A DNA stretch of 64,000 nt, from assembly GCF_963677685.1 (NCBI RefSeq), contig NZ_OY782186.1:2604001-2668000 (forward strand), in the 5' to 3' direction. The notes beneath the pieces are model-generated. The model did no database searches and had not been told where the DNA came from. It was given only the letters and a program-made list of their open reading frames with translations. Each line of letters begins with the position of its first letter. Position 1 is the first letter of the stretch. This stretch comes from an uncultured Bacteroides sp. (lineage in GTDB: Bacteria > Bacteroidota > Bacteroidia > Bacteroidales > Bacteroidaceae). A program made the position numbers and the translations under genes. Shown here in pieces: positions 8,617 to 16,954 of this stretch.

Positions 8617-10248
8617 ATGAGTATGTTCTGTTTTCAATGTCAAGAAGCTGCAAAAGGTACCGGATGTATCTTAAGCGGAATATGCGGGAAAACTCCCGAG
8701 GTAGCTAACATGCAAGACCTGCTACTATTTGTGGTAAGAGGTGTTGCTGTTTATAATCAGGAACTTCGCAAAATAGGAAAAGCATCTCATGAAGCTGATA
8801 AATTTGTCTTCGATGGACTTTTCACAACGATAACAAATGCAAATTTCGATAAAAAAGCAATTGTAGAAAAGGTAACTAAAGGGTTAGCTTTAAGAAAACA
8901 ACTGGCTAAACAAATTACACTTCAACATGCCCCCGACGAATGTACTTGGAGTGGCAGTGAAGAAGAATATGAGGAAAAAGCCAAAAGTGTAGGAGTCCTT
9001 CGCACTGCCAATGAAGATATTCGTTCACTTAAAGAATTGGTACATTATGGCATCAAGGGCATGGCAGCTTATGTAGAACACTCTTACAATCTGCATTCTG
9101 AAGATGCCGAACTATTTGCCTTCATGCAACATGCATTAGCTGAAATCACAAGAGAAGATATTACCGTAGATGAATTAATAGCTCTTACACTGGAAACAGG
9201 TAAATATGGTGTCAGCGCTATGGCTCAACTAGATGCAGCTAATACTAGTCATTATGGTAATCCTGAACTTTCAGAAGTTAATATAGGAGTACGCAATAAT
9301 CCTGCTATACTCATCAGCGGACACGACTTGAAAGATTTGGAAGAATTGTTACAACAAACTGAAGGTACAGGAGTGGATGTGTATACTCACAGCGAAATGT
9401 TACCTGCCCACTATTATCCTCAACTTAAAAAGTACAAACATCTGGCAGGAAATTACGGGAATGCATGGTGGAAACAAAAAGAGGAGTTTGAAAGTTTCAA
9501 CGGACCAATTCTTTTCACCACAAACTGCATAGTACCTCCTACTGCAAAAGCCGGTTACAAAGATCGCATTTATACTACCGGAGCTTCTGGGTTAGAAGGC
9601 GCTATTCACATTCCAGAACGCAAAAACGGTAAACCTAAAGATTTCTCTGCTCTTATTGAACATGCCAAACGTTGCATGCCTCCTACTGAAATTGAAAGCG
9701 GAACCATTATAGGAGGATTTGCCCATGCCCAAGTTTTGGCATTAGCGGATAAAGTCGTTGATGCTGTGAAAAGTGGTGCTATCAGTAAATTCTTCGTCAT
9801 GGCAGGATGCGACGGACGCATGAAGAGTCGTAGTTATTATACAGAATTTGCAGAGAAACTCCCTAAAGACGCAGTAATTCTTACAGCCGGATGTGCTAAA
9901 TATCGTTATAATAAATTGCCATTAGGTGATATCAATGGCATTCCAAGAGTACTTGACGCCGGACAATGTAACGATAGTTACTCTCTAGCGGTGATAGCGA
10001 TGAAGCTTCAAGAAGTTTTTGGTTTGAAAGATATCAATGAGCTACCCATCGTTTATAACATCGCTTGGTATGAACAGAAAGCAGTGATTGTACTTTTAGC
10101 GTTGTTACATCTAGGAGTAAAAAAGATACATTTAGGACCTACTCTGCCTGCATTCTTATCACCCAACGTAACTCAGGTACTTATAGATAACTTTGGAATC
10201 GGTGGCATCACTACAGCCGACGAAGACATTGCACGCTTCTTAAGCTAG
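8617..10248 (+). CDS. hcp: Hydroxylamine reductase / hybrid-cluster protein, class I
   Basis: A 543-residue cytosolic protein. The N-terminal cysteines C5-x2-C8-x8-C17-x5-C23 match the class I spacing of Desulfovibrio-type Hcp and bind a cubane [4Fe-4S] cluster. Hybrid-cluster ligand regions are visible in order: [42 protein letters not shown] and [10 protein letters not shown]. Hcp reduces hydroxylamine to ammonia in vitro and is regarded as an NO reductase with S-nitrosylase activity under anaerobic nitrosative stress. It stands alone with its own promoter and a Crp/Fnr-type operator, and no hcr-like reductase gene is adjacent. The terminator at 10321-10369 closes the unit. Confidence 0.97.
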   Translation: MSMFCFQCQEAAKGTGCILSGICGKTPEVANMQDLLLFVVRGVAVYNQELRKIGKASHEADKFVFDGLFTTITNANFDKKAIVEKVTKGLALRKQLAKQITLQHAPDECTWSGSEEEYEEKAKSVGVLRTANEDIRSLKELVHYGIKGMAAYVEHSYNLHSEDAELFAFMQHALAEITREDITVDELIALTLETGKYGVSAMAQLDAANTSHYGNPELSEVNIGVRNNPAILISGHDLKDLEELLQQTEGTGVDVYTHSEMLPAHYYPQLKKYKHLAGNYGNAWWKQKEEFESFNGPILFTTNCIVPPTAKAGYKDRIYTTGASGLEGAIHIPERKNGKPKDFSALIEHAKRCMPPTEIESGTIIGGFAHAQVLALADKVVDAVKSGAISKFFVMAGCDGRMKSRSYYTEFAEKLPKDAVILTAGCAKYRYNKLPLGDINGIPRVLDAGQCNDSYSLAVIAMKLQEVFGLKDINELPIVYNIAWYEQKAVIVLLALLHLGVKKIHLGPTLPAFLSPNVTQVLIDNFGIGGITTADEDIARFLS

Positions 10249-10320
10249 ATCACAGCAAAATATAATAGAGAAAGACAGCATCAGTTTTTTCAAGAAAACC
10301 TCTGAAAGAGGTTATATAGC

Positions 10321-10369
10321 AAAAGAGATCAACATAAATGGAACAAAGTTCTATTTGTTAATCTCTTTT
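10321..10369. terminator. Bidirectional terminator between hcp and uraA
   Basis: A long imperfect hairpin: the AAAAGAGAT left arm pairs with ATCTCTTTT on the right, and the inner GAAC...GTTC closes on an AAA loop. It lies between convergent genes, with A-rich left and T-rich right flanks, so it can serve both strands. Confidence 0.75.
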
Positions 10370-10428
10370 ACTGTTATGATAAAAACAACTTAATACTCAA
10401 AAAGATTAAGCTCTTCGTTAATTCATAT

Positions 10429-11619
10429 TTAAGAAGCCTTTTCCTGAGGCAGTATTAAATTCAACACCACTCCTACCACAGCAGCCAATCCGATACCTGA
10501 AAGTGAAAAATTACCCCAAGTAAAAATTGCTCCACCGATACCAACCGTCAATGTCAGAGAAAAGACGATAATATTTCGAGTACGAGTCAGGTCTACGCAA
10601 TTATGCACAATATTAGCAACACCTGCAGAAGCAATAGTACCAAAAAGCAATAGCATGATGCCACCCAGAACCGCATTAGGAATAGATTTAAGCAGTGCGC
10701 TAACCTTACCTATCACCGAAAAAATAATTGCTGTTACAGCGGCAATGCGAATAACCTGCGGATTAGTAACCTTAGTAAGAGACATTGCACCTGTCACCTC
10801 CGAATAAGTAGTCACCGGAGGGCCACCTAAAAATCCAGCAACAAAACAAGCCAGTCCATCACCCAACAGAGTACGATGTAAACCTGGATCTTTTACAAAG
10901 TCTTTTCCCGTAACCGTATTTACCACATATACATCACCAATGTGTTCAATAACGGGAGCTATTGCCACAGGTATCATGTATAAGATAGGTTCCCACGAAA
11001 AAGAGGGAAAACTAAATTGGGGTAAACTAAGCCAAGCAGCATCACGTACACCGGAAAGATCAATATTGAAGAAAATCAACGCTGCAACATATCCCACTAT
11101 AATTCCACAAAAAATAGGAATAAGTTTTAGCAAACCTTTTGCTCGTACTGAAACAGCTACAGCGGTAAGAAGAGAAACCAGAGCCAGAATCCAATTTTCT
11201 TTTGCCATATTTACGGCTGTTCCCGCCAATGATAAACCAATAAGCATAATAACCGGACCTATTACGATGGGTGGAAAAAGGCGATCAATAAAATTCGTAC
11301 CCTGCCATTTAACTAAAGCACTCATCAGAAAGTAGACCAATGCTACTCCTACCATACCCGATAGTGTACCGGAAAGTCCATATAATTCCGTAGCTTTAAT
11401 AATAGGCGCAATAAACGCAAAACTACTCCCAAGAAAAATGGGAACTTTTCCCTTAGTAACCAAATGAAAGATAAGAGTGCCTATACCGGCAGTAAAGAGA
11501 GCAGTAGAAGGATCAAGTCCGACTAACAACGGCACAAGCACCGTAGCCCCAAAGGCAACAAAGAGAAACTGTACCCCTACTACTCCTCTGCGCAAAGGGG
11601 AAAGATTGTTTGAATCCAT
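10429..11619 (-). CDS. uraA: Uracil permease, NCS2 family
   Basis: A 396-residue inner-membrane protein with about 14 hydrophobic segments. NCS2 features are clear: FVAFGATVLVPLLVGLDPSTALFTAGIGT near the N-terminus in pieces typical of UraA, a substrate-site region PVAIAPVIEHIGDVYVV (the conserved Glu of TM8), and FLGGPPVTTYSEVTGAM (TM10). It should import uracil with protons and feed pyrimidine salvage. No purine or pyrimidine gene is adjacent. A TATTTTTG box on the minus strand at 11649-11656 gives a leader of about 25 nt. Confidence 0.93.
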   Translation of the reverse strand: MDSNNLSPLRRGVVGVQFLFVAFGATVLVPLLVGLDPSTALFTAGIGTLIFHLVTKGKVPIFLGSSFAFIAPIIKATELYGLSGTLSGMVGVALVYFLMSALVKWQGTNFIDRLFPPIVIGPVIMLIGLSLAGTAVNMAKENWILALVSLLTAVAVSVRAKGLLKLIPIFCGIIVGYVAALIFFNIDLSGVRDAAWLSLPQFSFPSFSWEPILYMIPVAIAPVIEHIGDVYVVNTVTGKDFVKDPGLHRTLLGDGLACFVAGFLGGPPVTTYSEVTGAMSLTKVTNPQVIRIAAVTAIIFSVIGKVSALLKSIPNAVLGGIMLLLFGTIASAGVANIVHNCVDLTRTRNIIVFSLTLTVGIGGAIFTWGNFSLSGIGLAAVVGVVLNLILPQEKAS

Positions 11620-11648
11620 AAATATGTATAAAAGATGTATTTGGTGTA

Positions 11649-11656
11649 CAAAAATA
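11649..11656 (-). promoter_or_regulatory. uraA promoter -7 box (TATTTTTG)
   Basis: Minus-strand match to TAnnTTTG, 29 bp upstream of the uraA start. No convincing -33 element was seen. Confidence 0.5.
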
Positions 11657-11699
11657 CTCTTTTTTAAATATTAAACAGCACTTTTGAAAAAAAAGAGCA

Positions 11700-12185
11700 C
11701 TATTCTTTGCTATATTGAATATTTTTCTGTCTACAAAAAGCAATAAACTCATCAAGCATTTTTCCCCATTTATTTGCTGAAAGCACGCAGCAATTTCTTT
11801 CTTCTTTATCGTAAACATAAGTATATTTAAACCCCAACTGATCAAACGTCCTTACTTTTACTCCCGAAATATAAGTTTGTATTCTATCTTCATTACGATA
11901 TTTTTGAGCAAAAGCTGCAACTTTCTTGATAAAATTAAACATCTGCTCTGGGTTTCCTTTAAAATACTCCACTTCATAACCACGCAATTCTGCATCTGTA
12001 TAAAACTGATAACCCCACAAACTAAAAGTATCGGCTTGGGAAACTTCAGATTCTTCAAGTATGTCCCAATAGGATAAGGAGACATTTTTTATTCTATTTT
12101 CAAAAACACTTCTCAGTTTATAGGTTTGTGAAAAAAGGCTGATAGAAGCCCAACAAATCGCGATAGAGAATATAAATCTTTTCAT
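11700..12185 (-). CDS. Small secreted protein of unknown function
   Basis: A 161-residue protein with a Sec signal peptide (hydrophobic core FIFSIAICWASISLF, cleavage near SQT). The mature part is mixed alpha/beta with several Tyr and Trp and two adjacent cysteines (RNCCVL). I do not recognise a family. It lies upstream of uraA on the same strand but with its own 80-bp gap, which contains the likely uraA promoter, so co-transcription is doubtful. Confidence 0.65.
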   Translation of the reverse strand: MKRFIFSIAICWASISLFSQTYKLRSVFENRIKNVSLSYWDILEESEVSQADTFSLWGYQFYTDAELRGYEVEYFKGNPEQMFNFIKKVAAFAQKYRNEDRIQTYISGVKVRTFDQLGFKYTYVYDKEERNCCVLSANKWGKMLDEFIAFCRQKNIQYSKE

Positions 12186-12562
12186 AATTAATAGAATATT
12201 TGTTATGACACAAAACTAAAACAGTTTTTCTATTTGGCAACATCATCTCATTTAGAATAAACCCTTTGCATGAAAAAGAGCCTATTTGTATTTCAAAAAG
12301 AAGACATTCTAATAAAAAAAACAGTACATAAAATAAGTTGAAAATGTAATCTTGTTAGCTAACTAACGCCAGCTATAATAATTAGTAAAAAGCCAGACAG
12401 ACACAATAAATTGAATTTAAGAGAGAAGCAATTCTTTTAAAGTCTTTCGTTTACTAGCTTACTAAGGACAAGTGAACCAAATAAAGATTTTTTTATTCTT
12501 ATAAATAAAGTATATTAGCAAAAAATAGAATCGTTCCAATTATAAACATTCATCTACAGCCT
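12186..12562. other. Intergenic region between divergent genes
   Basis: About 377 bp of AT-rich DNA. A small palindrome, GTTAGCTAAC, lies near 12353-12363. A weak -7-like TATATTAG near 12510 may serve the antiporter gene. No reading frame or RNA gene was seen. Confidence 0.4.
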
Positions 12563-14047
12563 ATGATATTCTCTACAGAAATTTTACTGCTCATCGGATC
12601 CATCTTATTAATAGTGAGTATTGTTGTTGGCAAAACGGGATATCGCTTTGGAGTGCCAGCTTTACTCTTGTTTCTTTTAGTAGGTATGCTCTTCGGGAGC
12701 GACGGTTTTGGACTACAATTTCACAGCGCAGGAGAAGCCCAATCAATAGGAATGATAGCACTAAGCATCATTCTATTCTCTGGTGGTATGGACACAAAGC
12801 TCCCAGAGATACGCCCTGTAATGGCACAAGGAATTATGCTCTCTACTTTGGGAGTAATTCTCACCACCTTATTTACCGGTCTGTTTATTTGGGGATTATC
12901 CAGTTTGAGCTTTACAAGCATCAGTTTTACGCTCGATACCTCTCTACTACTAGCTGCTACAATCTCATCAACAGATTCAGCATCTGTATTTGCTATTTTA
13001 CGTTCCCAAAAAATAAACTTGAAACACAACCTTCGCCCTATGTTAGAAATGGAAAGCGGAAGCAACGACCCCATGGCCTATATGCTAACAATCCTGCTCA
13101 TCCAATTTATCCAATCAGGCAGCATGAATATAAGCAGCATACTAAGCACCTTTCTCATTCAATTCTTAGTAGGAGGCATAGCCGGGTATTTACTAGGTAA
13201 GCTCATTGTACTATTCCTTAATAAAATCAATATTGACAACCAAGCGTTATACCCCATCCTACTATTAGCCTTTGCCTTCTTTACTTTTGCCATAACAAGC
13301 CATTTCAACGGTAATGGCTACTTGGCTGTCTACATTGCAGGAATGTTGGTAGGTAATAGCAAGGTGATATACAAAAAAGAGATGTCCACTTTCATGGACG
13401 GACTAAGCTGGTTGTTCCAGATCATTATGTTCCTTGCTCTAGGGCTGTTAGTAAACCCTCACGAAATGCTCCCTGTAGCCCTCATGGCAACATTTATAGG
13501 ATTATTCATGATTCTTATCAGTCGCCCACTAAGTATATTTATCAGCTTACTACCTTTTAGAAAGATGAAATTCCATTCAAAGCTGTTTCTCTCATGGGTA
13601 GGACTTAGAGGCGCCGTGCCCATTATTTTCGCTACATATCCGGTAGTAGCCAACATCGAAGGTTCCAATCTAATATTTAACATTGTATTCTTCATCACCA
13701 TCATCTCATTAGTCGTACAAGGCACCACCATTTCTTCCTTTTCACGAATGCTACATCTATCCTTGCCTGTTGAAAAGACTGGCAACGAATTCGGAGTAGA
13801 ATTACCCGAAGAAATAGATTCTCAACTATCTGACATGACCGTAACTCCAGAAATGCTTAAAAGAGGTTATAGCCTGAAAGAGATGAATCTCCCTTCACGA
13901 ACTTTGGTAATGATTATAAAACGTGGAGAAAAGTTCCTCATCCCCAATGGAAGTCTCAAACTGCAAATTGGAGATAAACTCTTGCTAATATCCGAAAAAG
14001 AAAAAAAAGAACCCTTATCTTTGCAGGAAAGAAAAACCGAAAAATAA
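12563..14047 (+). CDS. K+/H+ antiporter, CPA1 NhaP2/CvrA-like with C-terminal RCK_C domain
   Basis: A 494-residue protein. Residues 1 to about 390 form 12-13 TM segments of the cation:proton antiporter fold. The antiporter core SSTDSASVF, the helix phrase MLEMESGSNDPMAYML (typical 'ND' site) and GLRGAVPI are visible. Residues about 410-485 form a soluble TrkA-C/RCK_C domain (LKEMNLPSRTLVMIIKRG, GDKLLLIS) that binds regulatory ligands in related proteins. It should export K+ or Na+ in exchange for H+. It is followed after 14 bp by an exported YhcH-family gene, so the two are probably co-transcribed. Confidence 0.92.
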   Translation: MIFSTEILLLIGSILLIVSIVVGKTGYRFGVPALLLFLLVGMLFGSDGFGLQFHSAGEAQSIGMIALSIILFSGGMDTKLPEIRPVMAQGIMLSTLGVILTTLFTGLFIWGLSSLSFTSISFTLDTSLLLAATISSTDSASVFAILRSQKINLKHNLRPMLEMESGSNDPMAYMLTILLIQFIQSGSMNISSILSTFLIQFLVGGIAGYLLGKLIVLFLNKINIDNQALYPILLLAFAFFTFAITSHFNGNGYLAVYIAGMLVGNSKVIYKKEMSTFMDGLSWLFQIIMFLALGLLVNPHEMLPVALMATFIGLFMILISRPLSIFISLLPFRKMKFHSKLFLSWVGLRGAVPIIFATYPVVANIEGSNLIFNIVFFITIISLVVQGTTISSFSRMLHLSLPVEKTGNEFGVELPEEIDSQLSDMTVTPEMLKRGYSLKEMNLPSRTLVMIIKRGEKFLIPNGSLKLQIGDKLLLISEKEKKEPLSLQERKTEK

Positions 14048-14061
14048 CTAAAACAAAAAAG

Positions 14062-14688
14062 ATGAAAAATAAATCTTTCCTATCCCGAGTGCTCAGCACT
14101 TTCTCCATCTTGATGATGTGCAGTATACTTTCCGCTGCATATGCAGAAAGCATAAATACTCCCTGGAGCAAAAAGAAAGCACACCGCTGGTGCGAAAAAA
14201 AAGAATGGAGTAATGGTTTCAAACCTATTCCTTACAAAGGAACCGACTATGTAGAATTTGCCACGCAGTATCAAAAGAATCAAGAATTATGGAACAAAAT
14301 GTTTCAATGGTTATCAAAAAATGACCTTCTAACAATACCTACAGGTACTTATAAAATTGATGGCAAACGCTGCTTTATAAAAGTATCAGACAGCCAAACC
14401 CGTGATGCTAGTAAAAGCAAAATAGAGTCTCATCGGCAATATATTGATTTTCAATACGTGGCACGAGGAACTGAACGATTCGGCCTCGTCAAGCCTAAAG
14501 ATGCCACTCCTATTAGTGAGTATAAGCCTGATGTAATACACTATAATGCAAAAAAAATAAAATACGTTGACTCCAATCCGAACTTCTTTTTCTTATTTTT
14601 TCCCAATGACTACCATCAAGCTCTTGTAAAAGCCGAAAAAGAGGAAACAGTGAGGCTCATCGTTGCTAAAATAGAATATATACCTTAA
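14062..14688 (+). CDS. YhcH/YjgK/YiaL (DUF386) family protein with signal peptide
   Basis: A 208-residue protein. The first 30 residues are a Sec signal peptide (SILMMCSILSAAYAES). The mature part has the beta-bicupin features of the family: SHRQYIDFQYVARGTERFG and the metal-binding-type tail FFPNDYHQALVK. Known members (NanQ-like) are cytosolic enzymes acting on sugars such as N-acetylneuraminate anomers. Export is the unusual point here. The N-terminal extension WSKKKAHRWCEKKEWSNGF precedes the canonical domain. It follows the antiporter gene by 14 bp, with no obvious functional link. Confidence 0.8.
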   Translation: MKNKSFLSRVLSTFSILMMCSILSAAYAESINTPWSKKKAHRWCEKKEWSNGFKPIPYKGTDYVEFATQYQKNQELWNKMFQWLSKNDLLTIPTGTYKIDGKRCFIKVSDSQTRDASKSKIESHRQYIDFQYVARGTERFGLVKPKDATPISEYKPDVIHYNAKKIKYVDSNPNFFFLFFPNDYHQALVKAEKEETVRLIVAKIEYIP

Positions 14689-14796
14689 AATTAGTTTCAT
14701 AACAAGCTATAAACAACCGTTTTGCTTAATAAAAATATATTTTAAAAAGAAAATTATTAATCTATGTTATAAAACACTTGTTTTCGCACACATTTC

Positions 14797-14826
14797 TTGC
14801 AGAGACCAAAAAAGTCCGTATATTTG
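14797..14826 (+). promoter_or_regulatory. Complete Bacteroidetes promoter for a short transcript
   Basis: A -33 TTG at 14797-14799 and a -7 TATATTTG at 14819-14826 are separated by exactly 19 bp, the canonical arrangement. There is no start codon with a useful reading frame before the terminator 45 bp downstream. Confidence 0.75.
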
Positions 14827-14831
14827 CAATG

Positions 14832-14896
14832 TGTTTTTCATAGTATTAGATTTAAGGTTAACAAAGGTTGGAGTCAGGCGTGACTCCTTTTTTTTT
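14832..14896 (+). ncRNA. Candidate small RNA of about 65 nt
   Basis: Transcription should start about 6-8 nt after the -7 box, near 14832. It should end at a strong intrinsic terminator: GGAGTCA (14870-14876), loop GGCG, TGACTCC (14881-14887), then nine T residues. The unpaired 5' segment contains TTTCATAGTATTAGA and GGTTAACAAAGG. It lies between the YhcH-family gene and a convergent AraC gene. I have the impression that near-identical short units recur in Bacteroides genomes, but cannot check this here. A 3'UTR-type or orphan regulatory sRNA is likely; the function is unknown. Confidence 0.65.
14870..14896 (+). terminator. Intrinsic terminator of the candidate sRNA
   Basis: A 7-bp perfect stem with a 4-nt loop, followed by T9. 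It is oriented for the plus strand. Confidence 0.85.
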
Positions 14897-14925
14897 GCCC
14901 ATAACATCTTCCCTACTTTACACAG

Positions 14926-15816
14926 TTATTGATTTCTATATTCCAATGGAGTCATATTTTCATGTTTTTTGAAGAATTTACCAAAACTAGTTGAATCGGG
15001 GTAATTAAAGTATTCAGCAATTTGAGCAACAGTCATCTTAGTAGATTTAAGCAAAGATTTGCTTTCAAAAAGAATTAGTTTGAATATCCAATCCTGAACC
15101 GTACTTCCCGTCTCGTCTTTCATGATTTTAGAAAGATATTTAGGGGTAACATACAATTCTTTAGCATAAAATTCACATCGACGATGATACTTATAATTGC
15201 GGAAAAGCAGGTCGATAAACTTGGTCACATGGCTATCTTCCTCACGTTCATTGAGAATCAGCGTATATTTGTCATAAATAGCCGAAAAATCGTAAATGGC
15301 AGACAGTAAACTGAATTTTATCACTTCCTTGCGGTATGGATGATTCACATCTTCGTATCTCAATTTCAAGTAGCGATAAACATTCATTATGTCTTCATAT
15401 TCATTCGATTCAAGCTGAAAAAAGGGAATATTTCTGATATCATAGATGATGTGCCCGATACTGATCTCTTTCACATAGTCAAACGAAAAAGTCATGTAGT
15501 TTGCTAAAAAGTCTTCAGAATAATCACCCTCTTCACAAATAAACATTGTGTCAGGAGCCAACAGCACAAAAGAGCCGGGAATGAGTGTGTATGCTTGAAA
15601 GTTGATGCGAATATTTGCTTTCCCTCGAATACAAATCGCACAAATCACCGAATTGACGATAACAGGATGCCCCACAATATCCAAATCATCTGCATCTGTG
15701 TCCGATACGACGAATTTTAAATTCTCCGTATTTCCCATTTTAAGGCCGTCATTCTGGAAAAGATCGAGTGTAGAAGCATTTTCCAAATCGAGTCCTTTAT
15801 TTTTCTTCGAAGCCAT
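14926..15816 (-). CDS. AraC-family transcriptional regulator
   Basis: A 296-residue protein starting at the ATG at 15814-15816. A longer frame to 15912 exists but crosses the promoter box at 15866-15873, so the shorter start is right. The N-terminal half is a cupin-like sensor domain. The last 100 residues hold two HTH motifs (YAKELYVTPKYLSKIMKDETG; TVAQIAEYFNYPDSTSFGKFFKK) ending in TPLEYRNQ, as in AraC/XylS. It is divergent from the RND adaptor gene at 15932 and is probably its local regulator. It is paralogous to the AraC genes at 22763 and 29260, which flank the second RND locus. Confidence 0.9.
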   Translation of the reverse strand: MASKKNKGLDLENASTLDLFQNDGLKMGNTENLKFVVSDTDADDLDIVGHPVIVNSVICAICIRGKANIRINFQAYTLIPGSFVLLAPDTMFICEEGDYSEDFLANYMTFSFDYVKEISIGHIIYDIRNIPFFQLESNEYEDIMNVYRYLKLRYEDVNHPYRKEVIKFSLLSAIYDFSAIYDKYTLILNEREEDSHVTKFIDLLFRNYKYHRRCEFYAKELYVTPKYLSKIMKDETGSTVQDWIFKLILFESKSLLKSTKMTVAQIAEYFNYPDSTSFGKFFKKHENMTPLEYRNQ

Positions 15817-15865
15817 TCTATACCTGTTATTTTTTATTAATTCGACTTTTTGACTATCATTTGAG

Positions 15866-15873
15866 CAAAGGTA
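15866..15873 (-). promoter_or_regulatory. Promoter -7 box of the AraC gene (TACCTTTG)
   Basis: Minus-strand TAnnTTTG match about 50 bp upstream of the ATG at 15816. It decides the start codon of the AraC gene. Confidence 0.55.
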
Positions 15874-15931
15874 CTCTTTTCTGACTACTTTCTTATTGAG
15901 AATTTTGCACAAAAATAAAAGATTCGAAAAA

Positions 15932-16945
15932 ATGAGAAAGTATTACGTATTATTGTTTGTCACCATCTGTATGGCAAGCTGCAATAACAAACCAAAAACT
16001 GCAGAAAATCCGATTGCGGTCAAAACGATGACCATTTCATTTGAAAAGTATTCAAGTAACAGCAACTATCTGGCAACTATCGAACCAGAAACCGAATCCG
16101 TATTGAGTTTTCAGGTTGCTGGAAACGTCGAAGCAGTCTATGTAATCGAAGGGCAATTCGTCAAAAAAGGAACACTACTGGCACATCTTTCAGCCGGTCA
16201 TCTAAGCAATGTCTATTCATCAGTCAAAGCAGAATACAACCAGGTTTACGATACCTACAAGCGCATGGAGCAACTCTATAAAAGCAACAGTTTGGCCGAA
16301 ATAAAATTCATCGAAATAAAATCGAAACTCCAGCAAGCTAAGGCGCAGTTTCAATCGGCTCAGAAAGACATTGCGGACTGCAGTTTATATGCTCCGTTCG
16401 ACGGCGTTGTGGACAAGAAAATGATCGAAGTAGGCATTAATGTCAGTCCAGGAGCCTCAGTACTGAAGTTAATGAAAATCAGTAATGTAAACGCCAAAAT
16501 TTCAATTCCAGAAAAAGATATTTCAAGAATAAAAGTCGGCCAATGGGCCGAAATTGAAATTCCTGTTTTAGGCAAGACATTCACCGGAAAAATATCAGAA
16601 AAGAATCTGGCACCCGACAACTTCTCACAAACTTACGATGTGAAAGTGAGACTAGATAATCCGCACAACGAACTTCTTTCAGGAATGATAGGCAACGCAC
16701 ATTTGCAAGAAGAATCTTCGCAACAAATGATTGTAATTCCGGCAGAAGTCGTACAGCTTTTGCCAAATGACCAACAATTTGTGTGGGTTGTGGACAATAA
16801 CAACCAAGTGCATTTCAAAAAAGTGAAAGTCGGCGAACAAACAGCCAATGGTATCCAAATTATCTCTGGACTCAACAAAGGTGATAAAGTGGTAACTGAT
16901 GGATATCAAAAATTGAGCGAAGGATTAATCGTAAAAGAATTGTAA
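15932..16945 (+). CDS. RND efflux periplasmic adaptor lipoprotein (MFP family)
   Basis: A 337-residue protein beginning MRKYYVLLFVTICMASC, a lipoprotein signal whose lipobox Cys is residue 17. Extending upstream to 15896 adds 12 residues before a normal signal peptide and is unlikely. Domains are in the usual MFP order: biotinyl-lipoyl half (GNVEAVYVIEGQFVKKG), alpha hairpin (about 75-120), second lipoyl half (LYAPFDGVVDKKMIEVG), beta-barrel, and membrane-proximal domain ending GYQKLSEGL. It links the inner-membrane pump to an outer-membrane channel. It is 9 bp upstream of the permease frame and divergent from an AraC gene. Confidence 0.93.
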   Translation: MRKYYVLLFVTICMASCNNKPKTAENPIAVKTMTISFEKYSSNSNYLATIEPETESVLSFQVAGNVEAVYVIEGQFVKKGTLLAHLSAGHLSNVYSSVKAEYNQVYDTYKRMEQLYKSNSLAEIKFIEIKSKLQQAKAQFQSAQKDIADCSLYAPFDGVVDKKMIEVGINVSPGASVLKLMKISNVNAKISIPEKDISRIKVGQWAEIEIPVLGKTFTGKISEKNLAPDNFSQTYDVKVRLDNPHNELLSGMIGNAHLQEESSQQMIVIPAEVVQLLPNDQQFVWVVDNNNQVHFKKVKVGEQTANGIQIISGLNKGDKVVTDGYQKLSEGLIVKEL

Positions 16946-16954
16946 GACAACGTT

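Noticed and set aside
15817..15912. N-terminal extension of the AraC protein at 14926
   Set aside because: It crosses the TACCTTTG promoter box at 15866-15873, so it would lie upstream of transcription.
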